Origin: Escherichia ruysiae
GTDB lineage: Bacteria; Pseudomonadota; Gammaproteobacteria; Enterobacterales; Enterobacteriaceae
Reading direction: 5' to 3'
Assembly (NCBI RefSeq): GCF_031323975.1
Contig: NZ_JAVIWS010000001.1
Span: 4,340,001-4,404,000, forward strand
DNA length: 64,000 nt
Shown: piece by piece, positions 20,552 through 31,255 of the stretch
How positions within the stretch are numbered: the first letter of the stretch is position 1
Layout of the letters: the number at the start of each line of letters is the position of its first letter
Translations under genes and position numbers: made by a program
The notes under the pieces: generated by a model
Told to the model about the DNA's origin: nothing
Seen by the model: the letters and a program-made list of their open reading frames with translations, nothing else
Database searches by the model: none

Positions 20552-22660
20552 ATGAATTCTCTGTTTGCCAGTACGGCCCGTGGGCTGGAAGAGCTGTTAA
20601 AAACTGAACTGGAAAACCTGGGGGCCGTTGAATGCCAGGTGGTTCAGGGTGGGGTCCATTTCAAGGGCGACACGCGGCTTGTATACCAGAGCCTGATGTG
20701 GAGCCGCCTGGCCTCGCGTATTATGTTGCCGCTGGGCGAGTGCAAGGTTTACAGCGATTTAGACCTCTATCTCGGCGTTCAGGCGATCAACTGGACAGAG
20801 ATGTTTAATCCTGGCGCGACCTTTGCTGTCCACTTTAGCGGTCTGAATGACACTATCCGCAACAGCCAATACGGTGCGATGAAAGTTAAAGACGCAATTG
20901 TTGATGCTTTCACGCGTAAAAATCTGCCGCGACCAAATGTTGATCGCGATGCGCCGGACATCCGCGTTAACGTCTGGCTGCATAAAGAAACCGCCAGTAT
21001 CGCCCTTGATCTCAGTGGTGATGGTTTGCATCTGCGTGGCTATCGTGATCGTGCAGGTATTGCGCCAATCAAAGAAACACTGGCGGCAGCCATTGTGATG
21101 CGATCTGGCTGGCAGCCAGGAACACCACTGCTCGACCCGATGTGTGGTTCCGGTACGTTGCTGATTGAAGCCGCGATGCTGGCGACCGACCGCGCGCCGG
21201 GCTTGCACCGTGGGCGTTGGGGCTTTAGCGGCTGGGCGCAGCACGACGAAGCCATCTGGCAGGAAGTGAAAGCGGAAGCACAAACTCGCGCCCGTAAAGG
21301 TCTGGCAGAATACAGCTCTCATTTCTACGGTTCCGACAGCGATGCGCGGGTGATTCAACGTGCGCGTACTAACGCCCGCCTGGCGGGGATTGGCGAACTG
21401 ATCACTTTTGAGGTGAAAGATGTCGCGCAACTGACCAATCCGCTACCAAAAGGACCGTATGGCACCGTACTGAGCAACCCGCCATACGGTGAGCGTCTGG
21501 ACAGCGAACCGGCGCTGATTGCGCTGCATAGCCTGCTGGGCCGAATCATGAAAAACCAGTTCGGTGGCTGGAATCTCTCTTTATTCAGCGCCTCGCCGGA
21601 TTTGTTAAGTTGTCTGCAATTGCGCGCAGACAAACAGTACAAGGCGAAAAATGGCCCGCTGGACTGCGTGCAGAAAAACTACCACGTTGCCGAAAGTACC
21701 CCGGACAGCAAACCGGCGATGGTGGCGGAAGATTACGCCAACCGTCTGCGTAAGAACCTGAAGAAATTCGAAAAATGGGCGCGGCAGGAAGGGATTGAAT
21801 GTTACCGCCTGTATGACGCCGATTTGCCAGAATACAACGTCGCTGTTGACCGCTACGCCGACTGGGTGGTCGTGCAGGAGTACGCGCCGCCGAAGACCAT
21901 CGATGCGCACAAAGCGCGTCAACGTTTGTTCGATATTATCGCTGCGACCATTTCGGTACTGGGGATTGCGCCAAACAAACTGGTGCTGAAAACCCGTGAA
22001 CGCCAGAAGGGCAAAAATCAGTATCAGAAACTGGGCGAGAAGGGCGAGTTTCTTGAAGTCACCGAATATAACGCGCACCTGTGGGTGAACCTGACGGATT
22101 ACCTTGATACGGGTTTGTTCCTCGATCACCGTATCGCCCGTCGTATGCTCGGTCAGATGAGTAAAGGCAAAGATTTCCTCAACCTGTTCTCCTATACCGG
22201 TAGCGCCACCGTGCACGCGGGCTTAGGCGGCGCGCGCAGCACCACCACGGTGGATATGTCGCGTACTTATCTGGAGTGGGCAGAACGCAACCTGCGTCTG
22301 AATGGCTTAACCGGCCGTGCGCATCGCCTGATTCAGGCCGATTGTCTGGCGTGGTTGCGTGAAGCTAATGAACAGTTCGATCTGATTTTTATCGATCCGC
22401 CAACCTTCTCTAACTCAAAACGAATGGAAGATGCGTTTGATGTTCAGCGCGATCATCTGGCGCTGATGAAAGATCTGAAGCGTCTGCTGCGTGCTGGCGG
22501 GACTATCATGTTCTCGAACAACAAGCGTGGCTTCCGTATGGATCTTGACGGACTGGCAAAACTGGGACTGAAAGCACAAGAAATTACGCAAAAAACGCTC
22601 TCCCAGGATTTCGCCCGTAACCGCCAGATCCACAACTGCTGGCTGATTACCGCAGCCTGA
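20552..22660 (+). CDS. rlmL: 23S rRNA methyltransferase RlmKL (bifunctional)
   Basis: A 702-residue fused methyltransferase. The N-terminal half carries a THUMP RNA-binding domain (about residues 45-155) and the RlmL domain, which makes m2G2445 in 23S rRNA; its SAM site [14 protein letters not shown] and catalytic motif SNPPYGERL are visible. The C-terminal half is RlmK, making m7G2069, with [20 protein letters not shown] and [12 protein letters not shown]. Same length as K-12. uup begins 11 bases downstream, so the two are probably cotranscribed. Confidence 0.97.
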   Translation: MNSLFASTARGLEELLKTELENLGAVECQVVQGGVHFKGDTRLVYQSLMWSRLASRIMLPLGECKVYSDLDLYLGVQAINWTEMFNPGATFAVHFSGLNDTIRNSQYGAMKVKDAIVDAFTRKNLPRPNVDRDAPDIRVNVWLHKETASIALDLSGDGLHLRGYRDRAGIAPIKETLAAAIVMRSGWQPGTPLLDPMCGSGTLLIEAAMLATDRAPGLHRGRWGFSGWAQHDEAIWQEVKAEAQTRARKGLAEYSSHFYGSDSDARVIQRARTNARLAGIGELITFEVKDVAQLTNPLPKGPYGTVLSNPPYGERLDSEPALIALHSLLGRIMKNQFGGWNLSLFSASPDLLSCLQLRADKQYKAKNGPLDCVQKNYHVAESTPDSKPAMVAEDYANRLRKNLKKFEKWARQEGIECYRLYDADLPEYNVAVDRYADWVVVQEYAPPKTIDAHKARQRLFDIIAATISVLGIAPNKLVLKTRERQKGKNQYQKLGEKGEFLEVTEYNAHLWVNLTDYLDTGLFLDHRIARRMLGQMSKGKDFLNLFSYTGSATVHAGLGGARSTTTVDMSRTYLEWAERNLRLNGLTGRAHRLIQADCLAWLREANEQFDLIFIDPPTFSNSKRMEDAFDVQRDHLALMKDLKRLLRAGGTIMFSNNKRGFRMDLDGLAKLGLKAQEITQKTLSQDFARNRQIHNCWLITAA

Positions 22661-22671
22661 AAGGAATAGTA

Positions 22672-24579
22672 ATGTCATTAATCAGTATGCATGGCGCATG
22701 GCTGTCGTTCAGCGACGCGCCGCTTCTCGATAACGCAGAACTGCATATCGAAGATAACGAACGTGTTTGTCTGGTGGGCCGTAACGGCGCAGGCAAATCG
22801 ACGTTAATGAAAATCCTCAACCGTGAACAGGGGCTGGATGACGGTCGGATAATCTATGAGCAAGATTTGATCGTTGCGCGTTTGCAACAAGATCCGCCGC
22901 GTAACGTTGAGGGCAGCGTTTATGATTTCGTTGCCGAAGGCATCGAAGAACAGGCGGAATACCTGAAACGCTATCACGATATTTCGCGCCTGGTGATGAA
23001 TGACCCGAGCGAGAAAAATCTCAATGAACTGGCGAAAGTCCAGGAGCAGCTTGATCACCATAATCTGTGGCAACTGGAAAACCGCATCAACGAAGTATTG
23101 GCACAGCTGGGATTAGACCCCAATGCTGCGCTGTCGTCACTTTCCGGCGGTTGGTTGCGTAAAGCGGCGTTGGGACGCGCGCTGGTGAGCAATCCGCGCG
23201 TGTTACTGCTCGACGAACCGACTAACCACCTGGATATCGAAACCATCGACTGGCTGGAAGGGTTCCTTAAAACCTTCAATGGGACGATTATTTTCATCTC
23301 CCACGACCGTTCGTTTATTCGCAATATGGCGACGCGCATTGTTGATCTCGATCGCGGCAAGCTGGTGACCTATCCAGGGAATTACGACCAGTACCTGCTG
23401 GAAAAAGAAGAAGCCCTGCGCGTGGAAGAGCTGCAAAACGCCGAGTTCGACCGCAAACTGGCGCAGGAAGAGGTGTGGATCCGTCAGGGGATCAAAGCGC
23501 GTCGTACCCGTAACGAAGGTCGCGTGCGTGCATTGAAAGCGATGCGTCGTGAACGTAGCCAACGCCGGGAGGTAATGGGTACGGCGAAGATGCAGGTCGA
23601 AGAAGCCAGCCGCTCCGGTAAAATAGTCTTTGAAATGGAAGATGTTTGCTATCAGGTTGAGGGCAAACAACTGGTGAAAGACTTTTCCGCTCAGGTACAA
23701 CGTGGCGACAAAATTGCGCTGATTGGCCCGAATGGCTGCGGTAAAACCACGCTGTTAAAACTGATGCTGGGGCAACTTCAGCCAGACAGCGGACGTATTC
23801 ACGTTGGCACCAAACTTGAAGTGGCTTATTTCGATCAGCACCGCGCGGAACTGGATCCCGATAAAACGGTGATGGATAACCTTGCCGAAGGTAAGCAAGA
23901 GGTGATGGTTAACGGTAAACCACGCCACGTGCTGGGTTATTTGCAGGACTTCCTGTTCCATCCGAAACGGGCGATGACGCCGGTACGTGCGCTTTCTGGC
24001 GGGGAACGTAACCGTCTGCTGTTAGCACGTTTGTTCCTTAAGCCAAGCAATTTACTGATCCTCGACGAACCGACCAACGACCTTGACGTCGAAACGCTCG
24101 AACTGCTTGAAGAGCTAATCGACAGCTACCAGGGGACGGTGTTGTTAGTAAGCCACGATCGTCAGTTTGTCGATAACACTGTGACAGAATGCTGGATCTT
24201 TGAAGGCGGCGGCAAAATTGGTCGTTATGTTGGCGGTTATCATGATGCCCGTGGTCAGCAAGAACAGTATGTGGCGCTTAAACAGCCGGTGGTGAAAAAA
24301 ACCGAAGAAGCGGCAGCGCCAAAAGCAGAAACTGTAAAACGCAACACTAGCAAACTAAGCTATAAATTGCAGCGCGAACTGGAACAGCTTCCGCAATTGC
24401 TTGAAGATCTGGAAGCGAAGCTGGAAGCCTTACAGGCGCAGGTGGCGGATGCCTCCTTCTTCAGCCAGTCTCATGAACATACGCAAAAAGTGCTCGCTGA
24501 TCTGGCTGCTGCGGAGCAGGAGCTGGAGCAGGCTTTTGAACGCTGGGAGTATCTTGAAGCGTTAAAAAATGGTGGCTGA
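22672..24579 (+). CDS. uup: ABC-F ATPase Uup
   Basis: A 635-residue soluble ABC-F protein with two ATPase domains and no membrane segment. Both Walker A motifs (GRNGAGKST about residue 36, GPNGCGKTT about 352), both signatures (LSGGWLRKAALGRAL, LSGGERNRLLLARLF) and both Walker B motifs (LLLDEPTNHLD, LILDEPTNDLD) are intact. A charged linker joins the domains, and a coiled-coil DNA-binding C-terminal domain occupies about 550-635. Loss of Uup in E. coli raises precise excision of transposons; a ribosome-related role is inferred from the family. The ribosome site AAGGAAT precedes ATG. Confidence 0.97.
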   Translation: MSLISMHGAWLSFSDAPLLDNAELHIEDNERVCLVGRNGAGKSTLMKILNREQGLDDGRIIYEQDLIVARLQQDPPRNVEGSVYDFVAEGIEEQAEYLKRYHDISRLVMNDPSEKNLNELAKVQEQLDHHNLWQLENRINEVLAQLGLDPNAALSSLSGGWLRKAALGRALVSNPRVLLLDEPTNHLDIETIDWLEGFLKTFNGTIIFISHDRSFIRNMATRIVDLDRGKLVTYPGNYDQYLLEKEEALRVEELQNAEFDRKLAQEEVWIRQGIKARRTRNEGRVRALKAMRRERSQRREVMGTAKMQVEEASRSGKIVFEMEDVCYQVEGKQLVKDFSAQVQRGDKIALIGPNGCGKTTLLKLMLGQLQPDSGRIHVGTKLEVAYFDQHRAELDPDKTVMDNLAEGKQEVMVNGKPRHVLGYLQDFLFHPKRAMTPVRALSGGERNRLLLARLFLKPSNLLILDEPTNDLDVETLELLEELIDSYQGTVLLVSHDRQFVDNTVTECWIFEGGGKIGRYVGGYHDARGQQEQYVALKQPVVKKTEEAAAPKAETVKRNTSKLSYKLQRELEQLPQLLEDLEAKLEALQAQVADASFFSQSHEHTQKVLADLAAAEQELEQAFERWEYLEALKNGG

Positions 24580-24625
24580 TCGCAAAACAGTTGATTGATA
24601 TAGAGGCTGATGACAAAGGTAAAAT

Positions 24626-24711
24626 TGCCTGATGCGCTACGCTTATCAGGCATGGGGGAAATCATTTGTATTCTCTCAGACCGGTAAAGGCACCAATGCT
24701 GCATCCGGCAT
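24626..24711. repeat. REP element and partial REP between uup and pqiA
   Basis: TGCCTGATGCGCTACGC through TTATCAGGCA (24626-24652) is a full REP palindrome; GCTGCATCCGGCA (about 24698-24710) is a half unit. Together they form a short BIME between uup and pqiA. No terminator hairpin with T-run was seen for uup. Confidence 0.75.
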
Positions 24712-24767
24712 GAAAAAAGGACACTTTGTCAGCAATCTGTAGAATAGCGCATCATTAAGGAGTACCA

Positions 24768-26021
24768 ATGTGCGAACATCATCATGCCGCGAAGCATATC
24801 TTGTGCTCGCAGTGTGACATGCTGGTGGCATTACCCCACCTTGAGCATGGTCAGAAAGCGGCATGTCCTCGGTGTGGCACAACGTTAACCGTTGCGTGGG
24901 ACGCGCCCCGGCAGCGTCCTACCGCCTATGCGTTGGCCGCACTGTTCATGCTGTTGCTGTCCAACTTATTCCCTTTTGTGAATATGAACGTCGCAGGAGT
25001 TACCAGTGAAATTACATTACTGGAAATTCCGGGCGTGCTGTTTTCTGAGGACTACGCCAGCCTCGGCACTTTTTTCTTGTTGTTTGTGCAACTGGTTCCT
25101 GCATTTTGCCTGATTACCATACTGCTTCTGGTGAATCGCGCCGAATTACCGGTACGTCTGAAAGAGCAACTGGCACGGGTGCTCTTTCAACTCAAAACCT
25201 GGGGAATGGCAGAGATTTTCCTCGCAGGTGTGCTGGTCAGTTTCGTCAAACTGATGGCCTACGGCAGTATTGGTGTGGGCAGCAGTTTTCTCCCCTGGTG
25301 TTTATTTTGTGTGCTGCAACTGCGCGCCTTCCAGTGCGTTGATCGTCGCTGGTTGTGGGATGATATCGCGCCGATGCCAGAGCTACTTAAGCCGTTAAAA
25401 CCGGGCATTACGGGTATCCGACAAGGATTGCGCTCTTGCTCTTGCTGTACGGCGATCCTTCCCGCCGATGAAACGGTGTGCCCGCGTTGCGGTACGAAAG
25501 GATACGTTCGGCGCAGAAATAGCCTGCAATGGACGCTGGCGCTGCTTGTTACGTCCATCATGCTGTATCTCCCGGCTAATCTTTTACCCATCATGGTGAC
25601 TGATTTATTAGGCTCTAAGATGCCGTCAACGATTCTCGCCGGGGTCATCCTGTTGTGGAGTGAAGGCTCTTATCCTGTTGCTGCAGTTATCTTTTTAGCC
25701 AGTATCATGGTGCCAACGTTAAAGATGATCGCCATCGCATGGTTGTGCTGGGATGCCAAAGGGCACGGCAAGCGTGACAGCGAAAGAATGCATTTGATTT
25801 ATGAAGTTGTTGAGTTTGTAGGCCGCTGGTCGATGATTGACGTTTTCGTGATTGCGGTGCTCTCGGCGCTGGTGCGTATGGGAGGTTTAATGAGTATTTA
25901 TCCTGCAATGGGTGCGTTAATGTTTGCTTTAGTCGTCATAATGACAATGTTTTCTGCAATGACGTTTGATCCACGCTTGTCGTGGGATCGTCAACCTGAA
26001 TCAGTGCATGAGGAGTCCTGA
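24768..26021 (+). CDS. pqiA: Paraquat-inducible membrane protein PqiA
   Basis: A 417-residue inner-membrane protein partnered with the MCE protein PqiB in an envelope lipid-transport system. It is built of two similar halves. Each starts with a cytoplasmic rubredoxin-like CxxC...CxxC module (CSQCDMLV...CPRCGTTL near residues 17-43; CSCCTAIL...CPRCGTKG near 223-245) followed by about four membrane segments. In E. coli pqiAB is induced by paraquat through SoxRS. An AAGGAG ribosome site precedes the ATG. pqiB starts four bases after its stop. Confidence 0.95.
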   Translation: MCEHHHAAKHILCSQCDMLVALPHLEHGQKAACPRCGTTLTVAWDAPRQRPTAYALAALFMLLLSNLFPFVNMNVAGVTSEITLLEIPGVLFSEDYASLGTFFLLFVQLVPAFCLITILLLVNRAELPVRLKEQLARVLFQLKTWGMAEIFLAGVLVSFVKLMAYGSIGVGSSFLPWCLFCVLQLRAFQCVDRRWLWDDIAPMPELLKPLKPGITGIRQGLRSCSCCTAILPADETVCPRCGTKGYVRRRNSLQWTLALLVTSIMLYLPANLLPIMVTDLLGSKMPSTILAGVILLWSEGSYPVAAVIFLASIMVPTLKMIAIAWLCWDAKGHGKRDSERMHLIYEVVEFVGRWSMIDVFVIAVLSALVRMGGLMSIYPAMGALMFALVVIMTMFSAMTFDPRLSWDRQPESVHEES

Positions 26022-26025
26022 CAGT

Positions 26026-27666
26026 ATGGAATCTAATAATGGGGAAGCCAAAATCCAGAAAGTGAAGAACTGGTCTCCCGTGTGGATATTTCCTATCGTC
26101 ACGGCGCTTATAGGGGCGTGGGTTCTTTTTTATCATTACAGCCATCAGGGACCGGAAGTTACCCTGATCACCGCGAATGCGGAAGGGATTGAGGGCGGCA
26201 AGACTACCATTAAAAGCCGTAGTGTTGACGTCGGCGTGGTCGAGAGCGCAACGCTAGCCGATGATTTGACGCACGTTGAAATCAAAGCGCGCCTGAACGC
26301 CGGTATGGAGAAGCTGCTGCATAAAGATACCGTCTTCTGGGTGGTAAAACCGCAGATAGGTCGAGAAGGTATTAGCGGCCTGGGCACACTGCTTTCCGGT
26401 GTGTATATCGAACTGCAACCGGGGGCGAAAGGCAGCAAACAGGCAAGTTATGATTTGCTCGATTCGCCACCGCTGGCACCGCCTGATGCGAAAGGTATTC
26501 GTGTGATTCTTGATAGCAAAAAAGCCGGACAACTCTCGCCGGGAGATCCGGTGCTGTTCCGTGGCTATCGGGTAGGTTCGGTTGAAACCAGCACCTTCGA
26601 TACGCAAAAACGCAATATCAGCTATCAACTGTTTATCAATGCACCTTATGACCGGTTGGTGACCGGCAATGTTCGCTTCTGGAAAGATAGTGGCATTGCG
26701 GTTGATCTGACGTCAGCGGGAATGCGCGTAGAGATGGGATCGTTGACAACGCTACTCAGCGGCGGCGTCAGCTTTGACGTGCCTGAAGGTCTGGATTTAG
26801 GGCAGCCTGTTGCGCCGAAAACCGCATTCGTTTTGTATGACGACCAGAAGAGCATTCAGGATTCGCTATACACCGATCACATTGACTATCTGATGTTCTT
26901 TAAAGATTCGGTACGTGGCCTGCAGCCTGGCGCTCCGGTAGAATTCCGGGGTATTCGCCTGGGTACAGTAAGTAAAGTACCTTTCTTTGCGCCGAATATG
27001 CGTCAGACATTTAATGATGATTACCGTATTCCGGTACTCATTCGCATTGAACCGGAACGGCTGAAAATGCAGCTTGGCGAAAATGCGGATGTCGTTAAGC
27101 ACCTTGGAGAGTTGTTGAAACGTGGTTTACGCGGATCGCTGAAAACCGGAAATCTGGTCACTGGTGCGCTCTATGTTGATCTCGATTTCTATCCAAATAC
27201 GCCAGCGATAACCGGTATTCGTGAATTTAATGGTTATCAGATTATCCCGACCGTTAGCGGCGGTCTGGCGCAAATCCAGCAACGTCTGATGGAAGCATTA
27301 GATAAGATCAACAAGCTGCCGTTGAATCCGATGATTGAGCAGGCGACCAGTACGCTGTCTGAAAGCCAGCGCACGATGAAAAACCTGCAAACGACGCTGG
27401 ATAGTATGAACAAGATCCTCGCCAGCCAGTCGATGCAGCAGTTGCCAACGGATATGCAGTCAACGTTGCGTGAGCTGAATCGCAGTATGCAGGGCTTCCA
27501 GCCAGGCTCCGCAGCCTACAACAAGATGGTAGCGGATATGCAGCGGCTTGATCAGGTGTTGCGTGAACTGCAACCGGTGCTGAAAACGCTTAACGAGAAG
27601 AGTAACGCGCTGGTATTTGAAGCGAAGGACAAAAAAGATCCAGAGCCGAAGAGGGCGAAACAATGA
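26026..27666 (+). CDS. pqiB: MCE-domain intermembrane transport protein PqiB
   Basis: A 546-residue protein anchored by one N-terminal membrane segment (about residues 17-37, SPVWIFPIVTALIGAWVLFY), with the remainder in the periplasm. Three MCE domains follow; the repeated hallmark PVLFRGYRVGSV and PVEFRGIRLGTV segments are visible in the second and third. The C-terminal ~120 residues are a helical, coiled-coil-prone stalk. PqiB forms a hexameric syringe-like tunnel between the membranes. The K-12 start MESNNGEAK is at 26026, four bases after pqiA; an earlier in-frame ATG at 25966 lies inside pqiA. The stop overlaps pqiC by four bases. Confidence 0.95.
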   Translation: MESNNGEAKIQKVKNWSPVWIFPIVTALIGAWVLFYHYSHQGPEVTLITANAEGIEGGKTTIKSRSVDVGVVESATLADDLTHVEIKARLNAGMEKLLHKDTVFWVVKPQIGREGISGLGTLLSGVYIELQPGAKGSKQASYDLLDSPPLAPPDAKGIRVILDSKKAGQLSPGDPVLFRGYRVGSVETSTFDTQKRNISYQLFINAPYDRLVTGNVRFWKDSGIAVDLTSAGMRVEMGSLTTLLSGGVSFDVPEGLDLGQPVAPKTAFVLYDDQKSIQDSLYTDHIDYLMFFKDSVRGLQPGAPVEFRGIRLGTVSKVPFFAPNMRQTFNDDYRIPVLIRIEPERLKMQLGENADVVKHLGELLKRGLRGSLKTGNLVTGALYVDLDFYPNTPAITGIREFNGYQIIPTVSGGLAQIQQRLMEALDKINKLPLNPMIEQATSTLSESQRTMKNLQTTLDSMNKILASQSMQQLPTDMQSTLRELNRSMQGFQPGSAAYNKMVADMQRLDQVLRELQPVLKTLNEKSNALVFEAKDKKDPEPKRAKQ

Positions 27667-28226
27667 AAAAGTGGCTAGTGACGATTGCGGCACTGTGGCT
27701 GGCCGGATGCAGCTCCGGCGAGATCAATAAAAACTATTACCAGTTACCTGTTGTGCAGAGCGGTACGCAAAGTACCGCCAGCCAGGGCAATCGCCTGTTA
27801 TGGGTAGAGCAAGTCGTTGTTCCAGACTATCTGGCGGGGAATGGGGTGGTTTATCAGACCAGTGATGTGAAGTATGTGATTGCCAACAACAACCTGTGGG
27901 CCAGCCCGCTGGATCAACAGTTGCGCAACACCCTGGTGGCGAATCTGAGTACGCAACTCCCCGGTTGGGTGGTTGCCTCCCAGCCTCTGGGAAGCGCACA
28001 GGACACGCTCAACGTAACCGTAACGGAGTTTAACGGTCGCTATGATGGCAAGGTCATTGTCAGCGGCGAGTGGTTGTTGAATCACCAGGGACAATTGATC
28101 AAACGACCGTTCCGTCTGGAAGGGGTGCAAAATCAGGATGGCTACGATGAAATGGTCAAAGTGCTGGCCAGTGTCTGGAGTCAGGAAGCCGCTGCTATTG
28201 CGCAAGAGATAAAGCGTCTACCTTAA
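27663..28226 (+). CDS. pqiC: Outer-membrane lipoprotein PqiC (YmbA)
   Basis: A 187-residue lipoprotein, third member of the pqiABC operon, which sits at the inner leaflet of the outer membrane and interacts with PqiB. The signal peptide ends with a lipobox LAGC (Cys16); Ser follows Cys at +2, which favours outer-membrane sorting. The rest matches the DUF330/ABC-type auxiliary lipoprotein family. It overlaps pqiB by ATGA and is followed by a terminator. Confidence 0.94.
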   Translation: MKKWLVTIAALWLAGCSSGEINKNYYQLPVVQSGTQSTASQGNRLLWVEQVVVPDYLAGNGVVYQTSDVKYVIANNNLWASPLDQQLRNTLVANLSTQLPGWVVASQPLGSAQDTLNVTVTEFNGRYDGKVIVSGEWLLNHQGQLIKRPFRLEGVQNQDGYDEMVKVLASVWSQEAAAIAQEIKRLP

Positions 28227-28247
28227 TTATAAATATTTGTAAATATA

Positions 28248-28282
28248 ACCGTCTCCGGCATGTAGCCTGAGGCGGTTTTTTT
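28248..28282 (+). terminator. Terminator of pqiABC
   Basis: AACCGTCTCC pairs (with one G-U pair and end mismatch) with TGAGGCGGTT, followed by seven T. It lies 22 bases after the pqiC stop. Confidence 0.75.
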
Positions 28283-28486
28283 GTTTAATTCACCGAGAAA
28301 AACTTGTTCCGCTTCACATTTTTTGTACAACCAACATGCCCGTGTGGCTCACAAATATGACAGTGGCGTGAATTTTGCGCATTGACGGCAGTTATGATTC
28401 GCGGTATTGCTTAACTGTGATTGCACATTTAGTAATCACTGTTTTCTTTTCCACTCCACCAGAAACCAGTATGAGGGAAACGAGGC

Positions 28487-28654
28487 ATGAAGAGACAAAA
28501 ACGAGATCGCCTGGAACGGGCACATCAACGTGGTTATCAGGCCGGCATCGCCGGACGCTCAAAAGAAATGTGTCCCTATCAGACGCTGAATCAAAGGTCA
28601 CAATGGCTGGGAGGCTGGCGAGAAGCCATGGCGGACAGGGTAGTAATGGCCTGA
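28487..28654 (+). CDS. rmf: Ribosome modulation factor RMF
   Basis: A 55-residue basic protein that dimerises 70S ribosomes into inactive 100S particles in stationary phase. The reading frame MKRQKRDRLERAHQRGYQAG... ending REAMADRVVMA matches K-12 RMF along its whole length. Start ATG at 28487 is preceded by GAGGGAAACGAGG. Expression in E. coli rises with slow growth through ppGpp; nothing in the ~260-base upstream gap is diagnostic by eye. It is convergent with fabA. Confidence 0.96.
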   Translation: MKRQKRDRLERAHQRGYQAGIAGRSKEMCPYQTLNQRSQWLGGWREAMADRVVMA

Positions 28655-28671
28655 TTCTGTCTCTTTAAAAA

Positions 28672-28696
28672 GAAACCTCCGCAATGCGGAGGTTTC
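28672..28696 (-). terminator. Shared terminator between rmf and fabA
   Basis: GAAACCTCCGCA and TGCGGAGGTTTC form a near-perfect palindrome. On the minus strand it is followed by CTTTTTAAAG, fitting the end of fabA; on the plus strand it could also stop rmf. Confidence 0.8.
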
Positions 28697-28722
28697 GCCT
28701 TTAATATGTAGCCTGATTTAAA

Positions 28723-29241
28723 TCAGAATGCAGAAGTATCCTGGAACAGACCGACTTTCAGGTCGCTGGCGGTGTAGATCAGACGACCATCTACCAGTAC
28801 TTCGCCGTCTGCCAGACCCATGATCAAGCGACGGTTAACAATGCGTTTAAAGTGAATACGGTAGGTCACTTTTTTCGCGGTAGGTAGAACCTGACCAGTG
28901 AACTTCACTTCGCCTACACCCAGTGCGCGGCCTTTACCTTCGCCGCCCAGCCAGCCAAGGTAGAACCCTACCAGCTGCCACATCGCATCCAGACCCAGAC
29001 ATCCCGGCATTACCGGATCGCCGATGAAGTGGCAGCCGAAGAACCATAGGTCTGGATTGATATCCAGTTCTGCTTCGACATAGCCTTTGTCGAAGTTACC
29101 ACCGGTCTCGGTCATTTTGACCACTCGATCCATCATCAGCATGTTTGGTGCTGGCAATTGCGGGCCTTTAGCGCCAAACAGTTCTCCGCGACCAGAGGCA
29201 AGAAGGTCTTCTTTTGTATAGGATTCGCGTTTATCTACCAT
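28723..29241 (-). CDS. fabA: 3-hydroxydecanoyl-ACP dehydratase/isomerase FabA
   Basis: A 172-residue hot-dog-fold enzyme of fatty acid synthesis. It dehydrates 3-hydroxydecanoyl-ACP and isomerises trans-2- to cis-3-decenoyl-ACP, the branch point to unsaturated fatty acids. Catalytic His71 ([12 protein letters not shown]) and Asp85 (LGLDAMWQL) are present. The K-12 start MVDKRES lies at 29241; an in-frame ATG upstream at 29349 is inside lonH. FabR and FadR operators lie directly upstream, so activation by FadR and repression by FabR are expected. Confidence 0.98.
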
Positions 29242-29279
29242 GTTCTCTGTAAGCCTTATTTTAGTGAAGCACGCAGGAT

Positions 29280-29297
29280 AGCTAACACGTGTACGCT
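29280..29297. promoter_or_regulatory. FabR operator of fabA
   Basis: AGCTAACACGTGTACGCT is a near-perfect palindrome matching the FabR operator known at E. coli fabA and fabB. FabR represses unsaturated fatty acid synthesis. Confidence 0.8.
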
Positions 29298-29298
29298 G

Positions 29299-29315
29299 AA
29301 CAAGTCCGATCAGTT
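29299..29315. promoter_or_regulatory. FadR operator of fabA
   Basis: AACAAGTCCGATCAGTT is the 17-bp FadR site of fabA read on the plus strand (consensus AACTGGTCNGACCTGTT on the other). FadR activates fabA. The site overlaps the last bases of lonH. Confidence 0.8.
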
Positions 29316-31070
29316 CGGAATAAACCAGTTCAGCCAACGTAATGGCCATGGAAAACGGTGACGTCCTTCCTGTTGCGATGCTTGCGCAATACGTTCCTGG
29401 ATAGTTTGCATCAGCGTTGTCTGGCCTTCACCATCCCACACAAGATTTAATAATAAAGGCAGTGCGTCAGTCACATCGTCTACTGCCCAGATGGTGAATT
29501 TGCCTTCCTCTACCGCTTTCACCAGTTCACTGTGAAGACTTAAATGGCGAACGTTAGCGGTGGGGATAATGACACCTTGTTTCCCCGTTAACTCACGTTG
29601 CTGACAAATAGCAAAGAAGCCTTCGATTTTCTCATTCAAACCACCGACCGGCTGGGCGCGACCGAACTGATCGACTGAACCTGTGATAGCGATACTCTGA
29701 TTCACCGGCACATCGGCAAGGGCACTTATCAGGGCGCAGAGTTCCGCCATCGAGGCGCTATCGCCGTCCACTTCGCTATATGACTGCTCAAACGTCAGCG
29801 ATGCTGAGAAAGGGATCTGTTGCTCAAGCTGAAGCTCCGACATCAGGAACGCCTGCATGATCATCATCCCTTTAGCGTGTATGTTGCCGCCAAGCTCGGC
29901 CTTGCGTTCGATATCGGTAAATTCGCCATCACCAATATGCACAACGCAGCTAATGCGAGAAGGTTCGCCAAAAGCGCGTGGATGACCCGGAAATTCAATG
30001 ACCGAAAGGGCATTGATTTGCCCGATGCGTTCGCCTTCGGTTTCAATCAGGATCTGCTCCTGAAGGATCTCATCCTGCATTCGTTCGGCAAGGAAGCCTT
30101 CGCGCCATTCCCGTTGTTGTAGCATTAAGTTTAGCTGCTCGCCGGTAAAGCTATTGCCTTCGCACAAGGATGCGACCTCTTTACACTGGCGGAGGATCCA
30201 CTGCGGGCTAAGCGGCAGTGTTTCTTGTTCACCGGTGTAGCGTGCTGCTTCGCGGATAAGTACCGGCCAGGCATCCGCTCCCGGTGCAGGTAAGTGGTTA
30301 TGTCTGGCGGTAAATGTCACCCAGCGACACCACTGGTTTACTGACTCCGCATCGACAATCTGCAGAGTATCTTCAAATTCGCTATAAATAGCCTGCTCAG
30401 AAAGCTCTGGCTCCATCTCCTGGAAATCAGCCAATGATTCGCGTTCGCCTACCAGAATGACTTTCAGCTTCAATGGCATCGAAGGCACAGAGACGGGGAG
30501 AGGGCGCGACTCATCAAACGCTATCCAGTCAAAACGCTCGCGGTTAACGATGTTTTTCAACCGCATCCACAGCAGAGGTTGCGCCAGCAGAGTACGCAAA
30601 GAGATGATGAGAATACCGCCATTTGCCTGATGCACCAGGCCTGGCTGCAAGGTAATGTCGCCATTAAACTGGCGCAGGCAGCCAAAGAGTTGTTCCGCTT
30701 CTACCCAGTCGGCAGCGACAACCTGCGTTAAAGTCGCAAAATTATCATCTACGCTCACTGCGTTACTTAAGCGAATGGTGTGGCCGGAAACCTCATAGTG
30801 ACCACCCACCAGTTGGCCTGCATCGCTTTGTAGCGCACGTGCGGCATCGGCAATAAGATTCAGATACTCAGACTCTTCCGGGGCCTTTGCCAGCATAAAA
30901 GAGGAGGATGCTCGCGTATGCAGCAGCTGCTCCAGCGCAAATTGCAGTCGCGGTTGAGTATCACTGAATAAAGGATCGTTTTCGTCAATCAAATGTGGCT
31001 GAGCAAATATTTCCTGATAGCTATCGGTATCAGGAACCAGGTCACGCCATGCAAGTTTCGTAATGGTCAA
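29310..31070 (-). CDS. lonH: Lon-type protease homologue LonH (YcbZ)
   Basis: A 586-residue Lon-like protein. The C-terminal proteolytic domain carries the Ser-Lys dyad: Ser in [10 protein letters not shown] and Lys in [11 protein letters not shown]. The N-terminal part is a degenerate AAA-like region and no good Walker A is seen, so ATP-dependent proteolysis is doubtful. The physiological role is poorly known. Same length as K-12. It lies just upstream of fabA on the same strand and its 3' end carries the fabA FadR site; it is divergent from matP. Confidence 0.93.
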
Positions 31071-31255
31071 AGTTGATGTTTTTTAGTCTGTTGTCAAAGC
31101 CGCGATTATACCGTAACCGGCACTGCAGCACACGTAGAAAGCACCGACAATACTCCTTGCATGGGCGTTAAAGCTCACAGGATGGAGATTCTTTTCATCA
31201 CACAGTTAAAAAACTGATATTCTGTAAAGAGTTACACGGTAACATTGAGATCGCT

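Noticed and set aside
20759..21430. A 223-codon minus-strand frame opposite rlmL
   Set aside because: Antisense to the THUMP and methyltransferase domains; no initiation signals or domain pattern.
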